64,000 nt of DNA from Trochalopteron elliotii. Lineage: Eukaryota > Chordata > Aves > Passeriformes > Leiothrichidae. The DNA is taken from positions 627,555-691,554 of the forward strand of contig JANPWX010000153.1 of assembly GCA_024734555.1 (NCBI GenBank). Reading direction: 5' to 3'. How positions within the stretch are numbered: the stretch's first letter is position 1; each line of letters opens with the position of its first letter. Positions 50,259 to 61,738 of the stretch are shown here, one piece after another. The notes beneath the pieces are model-generated. The model saw nothing but the letters and a program-made list of their open reading frames with translations. It had not been told where the DNA came from and ran no database searches. The translations under genes and the position numbers were made by a program.

Positions 50259-53200
50259 CGAAAACTAAAAATATTTATTATTCCCAATGAATTTATCACT
50301 TGTGTATTATTCCCCGTGAAATGTCTCATAGGTGTTAGTTGATCTTTGTGCCCTTTTTTGTAGATTTGGTTTGTTTGTTGTTTCCTATCACGATCAGTGA
50401 CTCTTTGGGTTAAAATGTGGGAAAAGAATTATATATTTGTTAATTGTTGCCGTTCTTGCTATGATCTTTGGCAACACCTGCTGGTGGTACTCTGCAGTGC
50501 TGGAACCACTCTACATATATGTCTTCAACATATAGACCTTCGACTGGCCACACAATCCCTGTCCACCAGCAAAGAGCATGGACGTGGGCCGTGGGCGTAA
50601 AAATATCAGCCCAAGTTCATGAAAACACTTGCACAGGCTTTGCAGGCTCAAACACTCTCTCATATTAAAATGTGCTTGGTTTTGTTTGCCAGTCCAGCTG
50701 CTGTGATTTTTATAAAAGTTGTGATTTTATGGCAACTTAATCCAATGAGACTTTTGTCCAGAACATCTCCCATCCGCTCTCTAGTAACAAGGTGTTTAGA
50801 GCAGCAGGATAAATAACATTTAGGCATCTAATAAAAACTGCTGGGTTTTTTGGTTTTTTTTTTAGGTCTCAAATCCTCTTTTTTACATAGTACAGCAGCA
50901 AAGCCTCGTATTGTAGGTGAGAAGTCTGTAAATTTGCAGTAACTGAAAAATAACAGAAGGCGCAGCAGCATTCTTTATGTTAGTCTATATTGATCGGCTC
51001 TAATGAGCACCAGTGGAGCTGTAGCTAATGGTGGTATGTCTGGTGTTAAGGGCAAATGTGGGAGAAGATTATCAACCCAAGGGGTTTAACAGTTGCTGGA
51101 CTGCCCTCAGCCCTCAGGGCAATGATGCACTTGAGAGGTCACTGTATCAAATGAGGGAAAAGATTCAGCTCGCACTGCTGGAAGAAATGCAGCAGGAGCT
51201 GTGCTTTAGCCCAGGCTACCAGCATCAATAAAACAGTTCCTCTCTGCCGGCTGTTTCTTCCCCTCTCCTTTCCCATCACCTGCCTAGCACTGAATTGCTA
51301 ATTAGGAACCCTAACACGGGGATCTGGGAAGGGATGGCACCGAACTGCTCTGAATTAGGGTGGAATGTTCACCTTGGCATCATCCACGGCAGAGAAGGAC
51401 GAGCTACGGGGCAGAATGGTTTTACACCCGATGTCTGTTTGTTACCTGGGGGGGTCACGCTGCCATTTGATGGGAATTTGCTTGATATTCCATTCAGTGT
51501 GTTGCTGCCACCCCCTTCTGAGATCTGAGAGGGCCGAGGTGAGTGGCCACCAGAGCAGAGAAGGCCACTGGGCTTCAAGGGGAAGTTAACTGGCAGATCC
51601 GAGAGAACGCTCGCAGTAAAATGTTTGTGCAGAAAGGAAGCTACAGGTATCCAAAAAGATAAAAATGAGCAGGGAAATGCCTTGAGGTGGATGGCAGGTT
51701 GCACATTCCATGCTTTAATAGCCTAATGGAATAATTTTAACTGTGTGAGGCTCTGAAACACACCAAGAAGCTCTGTTGAGAACCGAGCACTGAGATTTCA
51801 AATATTTGTCACAATAAACAGCAGCATATATTTTTTTAAAAAAAAATCAGAAACAGAATATTTTACTTAATGTTGTAAATAAGCAAATTAAATATTACCT
51901 TAGCTCCATTTTGCCATAGCACGCTGTGTTTATGGCAAATTATTTATTAGGTCTTTAAAAATTCTAAGACATGGATTCCTCTTGTTCCTTAGAGACTGAT
52001 GATGGGTCAGATTATTAAAAAAAAATCTTCACAGCTCTAATTTTTTTTCAGTGTTAACATGGAGCAAGCTGGACGTCGCATTCTTTGTTCCAGTCTGAGA
52101 ATTTCCAACTGGTTTTGCCCGAACAAGAGGGAAGAGAGTCAGGATTTGGTCAAAGAAGAATATTTCCTACCACTGTCAGCAAAAAAAGAGAGGGTTTTAG
52201 ACTGTTATCAGGCTGTTGACACGAAAATACCTGAAATAAGTGGAGCAGGCACTAAAGCTGGCATGCACACTCAGTGGGAGCAACGGGGCTGGAGACGAGG
52301 AGAAACATTTTCCGCAAAGAAGCCGGAGTTGACACATCCTCTGCTCGCTGCCTGATGGGCTCCAGCTCAGGGGTTTGATGTCTGCAGCTCCCACCACTGT
52401 CCATTAGACAGGCGCCCACACCAGGGATGCTGCAGCCACAAGTGACACTAATGTGCTCCACTGCTGACACTGGGGAACCCACAGGAAAATGTGTTCATCC
52501 CCCGGCCGCTGCACGGTTAGAAAGGGAACCAGTCTGGCAAAACAGAGTTTGCATCCCCAACGCTTCATCTGTCCCCGTTCTCGTGCCTTGTGAATGCTGA
52601 AATTTCTGAATATCCTAAGAGAAAAATAACCCACATTTTTTTTAAAGTGTGTCCTGAACAGTATTTGTGCATTTCCCGCTGTAGCCCGAATTTCAATTGG
52701 TTTAGGCAAGGCCAAGCTGCTTCTTCACAAAATGAGCCTGTGAGCAGACTGTGGCAATTTCATGGCATTTATTTTCTACAACTTAAGTTCATAAGTAGCT
52801 TGAGTGGACTTGCTAATTTACACAATTATTGAGATTTCCTTCAGTCAAAAATGCTCAGTTGCCATGGGATGTGAAGTATGAGCAGAAGATAACCATTTTC
52901 ATTCATCAAATTTTTAATACTCTAAAATTCTTCTGTACTCTGTTATTTTAGTTTTTGACATATTTGAGCTTAAGAAGGTCAGAGACTAACCTTCAGATGC
53001 TTTTACTCTTCTAATGACAGATGTAACAATCACATTCCTAACTCAGTAGCAGGATGTTCTGTAGTACAGGATATTTATATAAATATATTTTAAAGAAATT
53101 TCTCTGCACCTATGGAAAAATTGAAAGAATTTGGGGAAATGATTATCAGAAAGGATAAGGTGAATAACAGAACAAGAGCTGCTCTGTAATGGCTTTTTTC

Positions 53201-56197
53201 TTAAGGAGACTTCACAATTTTTAAAAATATTGTATAATTTATTTCATACCTTTTGTTCCACAGGCTACAGCTTTGGGGAGATGAATGCGTGGGATTTGAA
53301 AGAATACATATGGAAATACACATCACAGCACTGGCAGGACAGTGGGTCTATGCTTTGGACATTGTTATATTTACCCACCTGATGGATCTTAACTCCAAAA
53401 CTTAATTAGTCCAAAATTCCCCAACCAAAGTTCCTCAGAGTTTAATGATGTAGGAATCTAGCTAAGGAACCTATCTGAGATTTTTTAATAGTTGGTATTG
53501 ACCAGTCATTTTGAACTGTTTGTTTTGAAAAGGACATGTTATTTATTTTTTCTTTCCATTTAAATATCAAAAAGAAAGGATCTTGCTCTAGCTCCAAACG
53601 ATAATCCATACAATGAATAACCACTCAGTGGCATAACAAATTTCCTTGCTTAAATGAAGAAATATTTTCAGCTCTTGAGATTAAAGAAAATCTACCCCCA
53701 GACCCATCAGTCTCAAAAAATCCTACCAAGTCATTATAACTTCAGTAATAAATAAAATTTTGCCTGCATGCATTTTTCCATATGCATTTCTTGAATGAAG
53801 TGCAGCTGTTTCAGGGGTTCATAAGAAATGCACCTTATTTTCTTTGCACTGGAGGTTTTCACTGTGCAGTATCCTGGCCTTCACATCTTGAACACCACTA
53901 AATCCCATAAATGATCCCAAGATGATGATGTTTAGCACAGTAATATTATTTCCAATGAAGCAGCAAGTAGGAGCACTTGGAAATGGATGAGCATGAGCAC
54001 TTGGAAATGCAGGAGTCCTGCTAGGTTGGGAAAGGAACCCAAAATTTTACCTTTGTGCATTTTACAGGAAAAAAAGAGAAAGAAAAAAAAAAGAGAGGAA
54101 AAAAGGTCCAAACCCCCAAATTGTGCTAATTTAAAGACCCTTTAGAAATGGGTCTGTATTATCATGAAGTATGTTTAGAGGTACAAACCACATGGAAATC
54201 TTCAGGAATTCTTTCCTACTTACTTATTGACCTTCTCTTGGATAGCATTCGCTCTGCTCCTTGAATCCTGACATCTTCTGGGGGAATCCAGCTGCAAGGG
54301 TCTTCCCATTCCTCATGGAAATTCATCCACATTCCAGATCACCCTTGGAGGAAGGAGAAGGCTTCCTGGTCCTGACTGTCCTGTTGGACCTTGCTGGTGA
54401 TTTAAAACAGGTAAAGTGTCAATTGAATCATTCAGACTCAAGCCAGCACAACTGGACATGTCTTAGCAGCCTCGATGTTTTATCATCCACCTCCAGAGGA
54501 TCTTGGCTGAACTTCCAGCCTGTTCACAAAACTATCTGTGACATCTTTGGATGATGGAAATCTTTGAACCTGAAAAAGCTCTCACAAGTCATTTGAAGAA
54601 TATTTAATAACAACATTCTTTGGTTGCTATTTTAGTGAAATAGCTGAAAAATGCTGAATTTCTCAGTAGAACATGACTGAACCTTTTTCCACTCGTGGCT
54701 TCATGGGGTTTGATCCTCTTTCATTTTAATTCTTTGCATTTCTGTGGTTCAAACCCAACTAAAAAGAATCTTCATCCTGTGGTATTCTCTAAGTCCCCAG
54801 TTCTATATTTATAGGAATTCGGGAAGGTGATGGTTTCAGGCCAGGTCTGCAGTGGATCTCAACCCACTCCACAAAATTATTTGAGGTAAATCTTAGTATT
54901 CTTATCTAAACAATGCTCCTTAATTTTTTGTGATAAATATAATCCCATAGTAGAAAGGATGGAATTTGGCTGTCACATGTGTTATGTAACCAGACTGTTT
55001 GGCAGAGGATGGGATACTCCTCTTTTCAGGAACTTTGTCCATTCTCACTTCTCATAGCCAAAAGGACAATCTATTAAAGCTCAGCATGAAGACCTCTGAT
55101 AACACCTCTTAAATGAAATTATTATCACTGGCTCCCTCCACAAGTTTTGACCAAAAACTCTCTGTCTTCAAGATTTATCCCTAAATTTTTCCTTCCAAAC
55201 TGTTTCATGTGGGTTTGTTTTGTTTTTTGCTGGGGGGCGTTTGGTTGTTTTTTATTGGGTTTGTGGGTTTTTTGTGGACTATTCTACAGTTCTTTTCTCT
55301 CCATCCAAATCAACTCAATTTCTGCTTTTACCTTCTCCCTTTGTCCTCTGCCATCAGCTTCTCAATGAATATTCCTCCAGTGACAACTTACCAGCATGTC
55401 TTGAATCTTAAAAAAGATTTTTTTAAAATCTTTAAAGCTCTGAAGGCTCCATATTTAAGCCTGCTGACACTTGGTTTGGTCACTGAGCTACTGAGCTCAA
55501 TCATCTTTAATAAACCTTTTTTTTTTTTCACTTATTTCAGAGAAAGAGTAGACTCAAAAACATGTCTTTAAAAAAGTCTCACAGCATTCCTGCATGGGCT
55601 TGATGCATTCCCAGAATATATTCCTGGTTCCCATGTACGAAAATGCTGCCTAAAATTGAAGGGTGATTTTTCGTATTTAAAGAATTATCAAGAGCAGAGT
55701 CACTAATAGTGCCTGGACACAGAAAATAGCAAAACCTCATTCAATATGGTGAAAACTTTGCTGATTGGAAAACAAAGAAATGTATCACTTCCCTCCCTGA
55801 TCATATAAAATCATTAGAAATAAAAGGAGAGCAAGGAGAGAAAAATCAAGTGCTGAATCATGAAAAGAGTCAGCAGATCAAGGTCTTTCTTCTAAAAAAT
55901 CTTTAGCAAGGAAAAGAAGAAACAGTGGATATTATTTCCAATTATTTCTCAAATTGGAACAGAGAAAGGAAAATAAAAAACATACACACACACAGAAAAA
56001 AAAAAAATCCCTGACTTGGTGCTACTGGAGTTTGTAGCTGGAAGGAAAGTCCTTGCTTATATTGAAGTAAAGTTCTGAAAATAAGCAAAGAACAGATTTA
56101 TTGATTTTTGGTGAAGTCTGGGTGTAAAAAAGAGAAAGAATAAAGAAGTGCTCTTTGCCCGCTATGTCCAAATGACATCCCCAGTGGCCTTCTTAAT

Positions 56198-56220
56198 GGT
56201 GGGGGAGGGGAGGGGGCAGG
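56198..56220 (+). other. G-rich run, possible G-quadruplex
   Basis: Consecutive runs G5-A-G4-A-G5 preceded by GGT and followed by CAGG. The G-runs are dense enough to fold as a quadruplex in principle. It lies about 230 bp before the CpG-dense element. Confidence 0.4.
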
Positions 56221-56445
56221 TGCCTACCCCGGCACACGGCCACAACTGCCCTTAGGCAAGGGCTAATGGTATTGGCTGAGCCTGCTCTAAGCCTCTCTTT
56301 TCTAATAGCCAACTTTCTCTGTGCGAGAAGACAGACAGATATTGATTGGTCCAAATGCCCTTGAGTTGACAACATCTGAAATGAAAATCCACAAGGCTAG
56401 CACAAACTTTCTGCAAGTTCAATTCCTTGGAATCTGATTAGGAAG

Positions 56446-56545
56446 GAGGCCGGCCAGGCGCCGGCGTTTTCATGGAAAAGGTCTCCTTTTGTCGCGTAAT
56501 TAGCGGGCGCGGACGCGGTTCCGGCGGACACGCGGTACAAATGGC
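56446..56545. promoter_or_regulatory. Isolated CpG-dense element with homeodomain-type site
   Basis: Around 15 CpG dinucleotides in roughly 95 bp ('ggccaggcgccggcg', 'gtcgcg', 'agcgggcgcggacgcgg', 'ccggcggacacgcgg'), in the middle of AT-rich, CpG-poor unique DNA. TAATTA at 56497-56502 sits inside the cluster. More homeodomain-type words follow at 56671-56676 and 56683-56689. The element is too short for a classical CpG island. No coding exon or promoter motif is recognisable beside it, so an enhancer or other regulatory element is the likeliest reading. This is inferred from composition. Confidence 0.45.
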
Positions 56546-57393
56546 AATTTTTTGGGAGTGAGTTAAGGATAATCAGGGGTTTGATTAAGGAAACAAAGCC
56601 AGCCGAGCCCACCGTGAAGTTTAACCACAAATTTGCAAAGGCGCAGGTGCCATTTCCTGGCTCTGAGCGTTAATTAGGTACAAATTAATGAAATACTCGT
56701 TCTCTTCTCATCTGCTCTCTAAAGTTGCATATAAAGTGATAGAATTTAGAGTTCACCTTTCTGGGAAGTTGCTTCATCCAGACTGAAGTTCCAACTCGCA
56801 GCAAGCCTGGGTTTATTTTCTAATGGCTTTGTTTTCCAAAATTAAAATCCTGGAGTTACAGTTTGCAAATGTTACGGATGAGGAATGCAGAAGGCTGGAG
56901 GAGTGTATTTGTACCTTATTAAGGTTTCTTTTTTTATTCTACAAATTCCTCCTAAATCAATACATTGACTACTGTATAAAGCTTAAATAAAGCATTATTA
57001 AAGTGGAAGCAGTGTTCCTGTCCTGCTGGGTTATTTAGAAGCATAAAAGATACACTCATAAGAATCAGGATCATGCCAGGTAAAGTACAGCTGGAATACA
57101 CATTAAATTTATTCAGTCATTGATTTGTAATGTTGATCCTCCATGGCTTCATGTTTCTTTTCTCATTAATCTTAGTTAACCCTCTCAAAACAATGCCAAC
57201 GTTGGCGTTTGATGTATTGAAGATCCAACCTGCAGAGGATGCTGCTTTCTGGACTATGATCCCTGCCATCAGTGGGGATAAAGCCACAGAACCAGAGAAT
57301 GTTCTTTGCTTGGTTTTGTGTTAAGTATGAAAAAGAGAAGATTTTTTTCCTCAGAGGAAGAAGCAAACAAAGAAAGAAGAGGCACAGTTCCAT

Positions 57394-57459
57394 CCCCCAT
57401 GGTTGGAATGAGGCGATCTTTAAGGTCCTTTCTGGCCCAAACAATTCTAAAATTCTGTG
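57394..57459 (+). mobile_element. CR1 LINE 3' tail (about 65 bp)
   Basis: 'ccatggttggaatgaggcga', 'tctttaaggtcctttctggc', then 'ccaaacaattctaaaattctgtg'. Only the extreme 3' end remains. Confidence 0.88.
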
Positions 57460-58318
57460 CTGACCTAAGAAAGGGAATGTGAATGTTTTGGCTGCAGAGA
57501 ATTGATAGATCTGCTGGAGGTCTCCTGTGGGGCAAGGAACAAACTGCTGTGGTGTTTCCACTAACAAACACTCAGCTCCAGGAGAAAGTCACTGCAGAGG
57601 AAGGCAAAGCACTGCAAAAAATCCTATTTTAGAAATTAAGATCTCTGCCTATAAAGCCAATAACTATTTTAATTGGAGCCTGTACTTACTAAGGCATTTC
57701 CATTTTCTACTCGCCTCTCCCTCTCTACCCACCTGATACAGGTGTTTTTGTAGAGAGGCTGGCTGAAGAGGAGGGGCAGGAGAGGTCATTTTTGGAGAAA
57801 CCAGCAGCAAATACAGGCAAGTGTGCAGAGACTCAGGAGCCTGGGGCGTTTGGCATCCTGCTGGAGGTGATGCCTGTCAATAAAGGCTGGTCCATTCCTC
57901 TGTGGGATGAACTGGGCTTAATCCATCATTCCTCTGGACTTCACAGTGCCTGTGCAGAACCTGCACTCTGGTGGTTACCAGCCACTTCTGAAAGTTTTGT
58001 CCGATCTCCTTTCGGCAAATACGGAAAACAATGAATCTTTTGTTTTATGTCATGACAGAGGTGTCAAATGTCAGCTAAATGTTCAGACTAAATGGGCACC
58101 TTCTATCCCATTTCTTGCTGCAAAATTGTAACTGGATCACAGTATTCCCTGAGGATGCCAGTGGTTTTCTTATGGAACAGCTCCATGGACTTGCACTTTA
58201 GCCTCCAGCTTGCCTTAAAATCCATCTATATTTTAATTATCAGGTCCACATCCCCCCATCTGACTTTTTAACAAGCTTAGAATCCCAGTGATACGTTATC
58301 AATACAGGCCAAAAATAA

Positions 58319-58370
<52 letters not shown>

Positions 58371-61300
58371 ATCCCAAGATACAATTTCCTCTGTAATTAT
58401 TTACGGCCTGTAGGAGATCAAGACTGGGATGAAGAATGCCCACCCCCTTTTATATCCATTGAAGTTACACCCAGCATCAAGGGGGAAATGATTTAGCTGA
58501 AGACAGACTCTGGAGCAAACATTAGCAGCAAATGTGAATCTTGTTTGTGGTAAATCCATCCCTTGGAACTATTTCTTCCTTCAGCACCAAATAGTCTTTC
58601 TAATCTTTTGTCTTTTCAAATAGCTGTGATAATATTAAAACCATGCTTCACGGCAAACAGCATTTCTGGGATTTTCCTAAGAGATGTGGCTTTGGATAAG
58701 AAAGTGCAATTGAGTTAAAGCAGTAGGAGAGCCCGGAGTCAGTGGGGTTTGTTGTGATCCGTTGACCACTTCCCAGTAGGCATCTCTGCAGTCGCTGAGA
58801 ATTACTAAACACCATTTCAAGGAATGTGGGTAATTCAGTCAACCAAAAAACCAAACAAAATAAGCCCAGCATAAAATACATTTTAAAAAACCCTACTGGC
58901 ATGTGAAAAGCAGGAATCTGTCGAGCTTGCTTTGAATCATTCCCGGTGTACTTAGCTAAGGAAAAAATCAGAGGGATGAAATTTCTCAGTGTGCACAAAG
59001 ATTGGAAAATAGATATTTCTGCTAGCATAGAAATGCTTCTGAGATAGAGAAATGACAAAGCTGGCTTTTATTTTTGTCCCAATGCTTAGAAAGTGTCACA
59101 CCTTTCAGGCAAATATGACACAACAATTAAGGCAGTAAATTAAAGAATAAAGTAATAGCAATATTAAAAAAAAATCACAGCTGAAGGACTTCCTTGCTGT
59201 CAGATGGAAGTGTGGCACAATTACTCTACACTAAGCCTGACTGTCTGTGGCCAGGATTTCTGCCATATTTTCCCATAATTTTTCATGTGGAATTGAAGCT
59301 GATAACAGCCAGGACAAACAGCTGAGGAGCTCTCAGTACAGCCGCCCCAATTCTCAGCCTTTTCACTCAGAGCCCCTGACTTATTATCCAAAAAAGAAAA
59401 AATCTGTAAAAAATTCTCACCTGGAGTTTCACAACCACTGTTGACAAGTAAATATTTATCTACATATTTGTCCCTCCAGATGTCACGGAGTTGACTAAAA
59501 TACCTGTACATGCAAAGTGGAATGAAGAGGTTCTGCCTCTTATTTTATCATTATTGCACTTCTAAGACAATACCCTGGCTCCCTCTCTAAAGAATGATAG
59601 GATGGGCAGGCTGGAGTAGCTGCAGGGGATCCTACGCCTGTTGCCTGCCAAAGCTGCTTACTACTTAACAACTGATCAACTGGCCCCCAAGGCAACAGCT
59701 TAACAAGCCCCAGTAGAAGTGGACTCAAGATTTCTTCCTCAGCAAAGAAAATGAAACCATTTACCAGGAATGACCAATACCCAGAAATCAAGGGGAGCAG
59801 CACCAGCAACATATTATCTCCCCAGCTCTTCAGAAATAGCAAGGTGTTTTTTAGGCTAGACTCCCTAAAGTTGAGCAGGGTTTAATAATATTGGACTAAG
59901 AGAGGGGAATGGGGTCCAGGGTTGCGTGGCAGGTTGGTTGTGCCTTGCACAATTCCTGCATCCCACACAGCCAGGGAGGAGGGATGCTCGTGGGTGCTCT
60001 GGGACAAAGCTTTGCCCTACGTGTGTGTGAGGGAGAGACAGAGGAAGATTCAGGGCTGAGCTGCAGCAATTCCTCTGGGGTGAGCTGTGGCAGCTGTTTA
60101 CCGGCACAAAGCAATTCTGTGCCGCACTTTCGCAGAGGAAATGAGGAATCCTGGACTCGGCTGAAACTACAGGGGGGATTTTAGGAGAGCAGAATTTAAT
60201 TACCCAGGCTGGAATTTGGCCAGGACACCAGGGCTCACACCTCTGCTCTTGTGAAAAGTGCCAAGAGGTCTTTAAAAGCAACAAACGGTCAAGATTCGGG
60301 GTTAGGGTTTCACCTGAATGCCTCCGCCTTCAGTAACACTTTGCTCCTTACCAGTGTTATCAAAACTTCATCCAAAAGTCCTCGGGATTGCAGTGGGGTT
60401 TCCATGAAGAACAGCTTTTCTTATAAAGTTTCTGTTTATCTCAGGATCATCCAGAAAAAGCCACCTCATAACACGTCTTCAGGTCTGCTGCAGGAAATGA
60501 AAGGAATATTTGCCATGCTCAGGTGGGGTACAGCAGGGAGATTTCCCCTAATACATCCAGATTAGCTGAATCAGCTCCATAACCTCCCCAAAGCCTGACA
60601 CATTTCCTAAAGCATCCATACTCCAATTCTTCCATCCCTCAAGTCACCAATGATCTCCTTGGGAGAATTTTTTTTTTTTTAAACAGCATTTCAAAAGGAA
60701 ACTTGAAGCTGGAGGGAGGGTTGGCATTTTCCAATTTGTTTCCACGACCCCGCTTTTTTTATAGTCTTAATCCTGCAGCCATCAGGAGAGGTGTGAAGAA
60801 AACCTGCAAGGACAAACCTTATTTGAAAATTGGAACGACCTGTTGACAACTGCCCTTCCTGCACACGGATTTATGAGCACAGGTTACTGGGTGTATTTAG
60901 TGGGGGTTTACTTGGGTGACTGGGGGAATGTTCTACAAATTTCTTCTTGTTTTCCCTGCTGCATTTCTTCCTCAGCCATATTCTCCAAATTAAACTTGCA
61001 GCTTATTGAATGATGTCTTATTCATTCCTCCAACTGTAGGTCATTATTCCCCTTCTCCCTCTATGAATATCCTAAAGAACTTGACAATAATGAGGCTGCA
61101 GATTGCTGAAACTCCCCTGCATAATGTCAACCAGAGTCACATCATTTCCTTCTGTTTTCTACTTGTAACAGTCTCTTTTTGCTTAGATTGCAACTAGAAA
61201 TATTTTCTTCCCCGTGCCTCTGCATTGTCCCTCTGAAGAAGGGCTCATGAACATTTTTGCAATGACCATATTACTGTTTTTAATGAACAGGGTATCAACT

Positions 61301-61495
61301 TTGGAAGTCTCTTAAGCATCCAGCCATTTGCAAAAGCTTGGAAAAAGCTAAGGTTCAAAAGATGTGTCTCGCTTTTAAAAGTTTGTGATGACAACTAAAA
61401 TGGTGAGACACCTCAAGAAGAGGATATTGAATAATTTTGAGGTTTTGGAAGAGCTGTTTGAGACCTTCAGGGGGTTTTATCAGGAAACTCCAGAG
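57460..61495. other. Unique non-coding sequence with GATA-type microsatellite
   Basis: No gene or transposon recognised. It includes the (AGAT)12 repeat listed separately, an A-run at 59166-59174 and a T-run at 60669-60680. The minus frames at 58648-59058 (136 codons) and 59865-60284 (139 codons) have no domain. Confidence 0.55.
58321..58368. repeat. (AGAT)12 tetranucleotide microsatellite
   Basis: Twelve uninterrupted AGAT units flanked by AAAT variants on both sides. Probably length-polymorphic in the population. It creates the repeated Tyr-Leu-Ser-Ile pattern in the minus-strand frame here. Confidence 0.98.
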
Positions 61496-61591
61496 CTCTG
61501 AACAACCTGGTCTGGTGGAAGATGTCCCTGCCCATGGAAGGGGCCAGAACAAGGTGATCTCTAAGGCCCCTTCTGACCTGATCCCTAGAAT
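61496..61591 (+). mobile_element. CR1 LINE 3' tail
   Basis: 'ctctgaacaacctggtctgg', 'tggaagatgtccctgcccat', 'ggtgatctctaaggcccctt', then 'ctgacctgatccctagaatc'. Terminal ~95 bp of a CR1. Confidence 0.9.
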
Positions 61592-61640
61592 CACATTCAA
61601 CACACAAAGAGAAGATTACATCCTGTACATAAAATCATCA

Positions 61641-61738
61641 AATCACAGAATGGTTTGGCTTGGAAGGGATCTTCAAGCCCTTCTAGTCCCACCCCTTTCC
61701 TTGGGCAGGGCCACCTTGCCCTGGACCGGCATGCCAGG
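61641..61738 (-). mobile_element. CR1 LINE 3' tail, minus strand
   Basis: 'aatcacagaatggtttggct', 'tggaagggatcttcaagccc', then 'ctttccttgggcagggccac'. It faces the plus-strand CR1 that ends about 50 bp to the left, so the two lie tail to tail. Confidence 0.92.

Larger units (their letters stand above)
46497..57393. other. About 10.9 kb free of recognisable transposons
   Basis: I recognise no CR1, LTR or gene across this whole stretch. The DNA is unique and AT-rich, with occasional motif-dense patches (49370-49560, 50190-50830, 51000-51530, 52040-52800, 56200-56760). Simple sequence is limited to short A/T runs, a purine tract near 54068-54106 and (CA)n near 55981-55994. A 15-bp phrase 'gagcacttggaaatg' occurs twice within about 30 bp near 53971-54010. 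Confidence 0.5.

Noticed and set aside
53971..54010. Repeated 'gagcacttggaaatg' as a minisatellite
   Set aside because: Only two copies of 15 bp, too small to call a satellite array.
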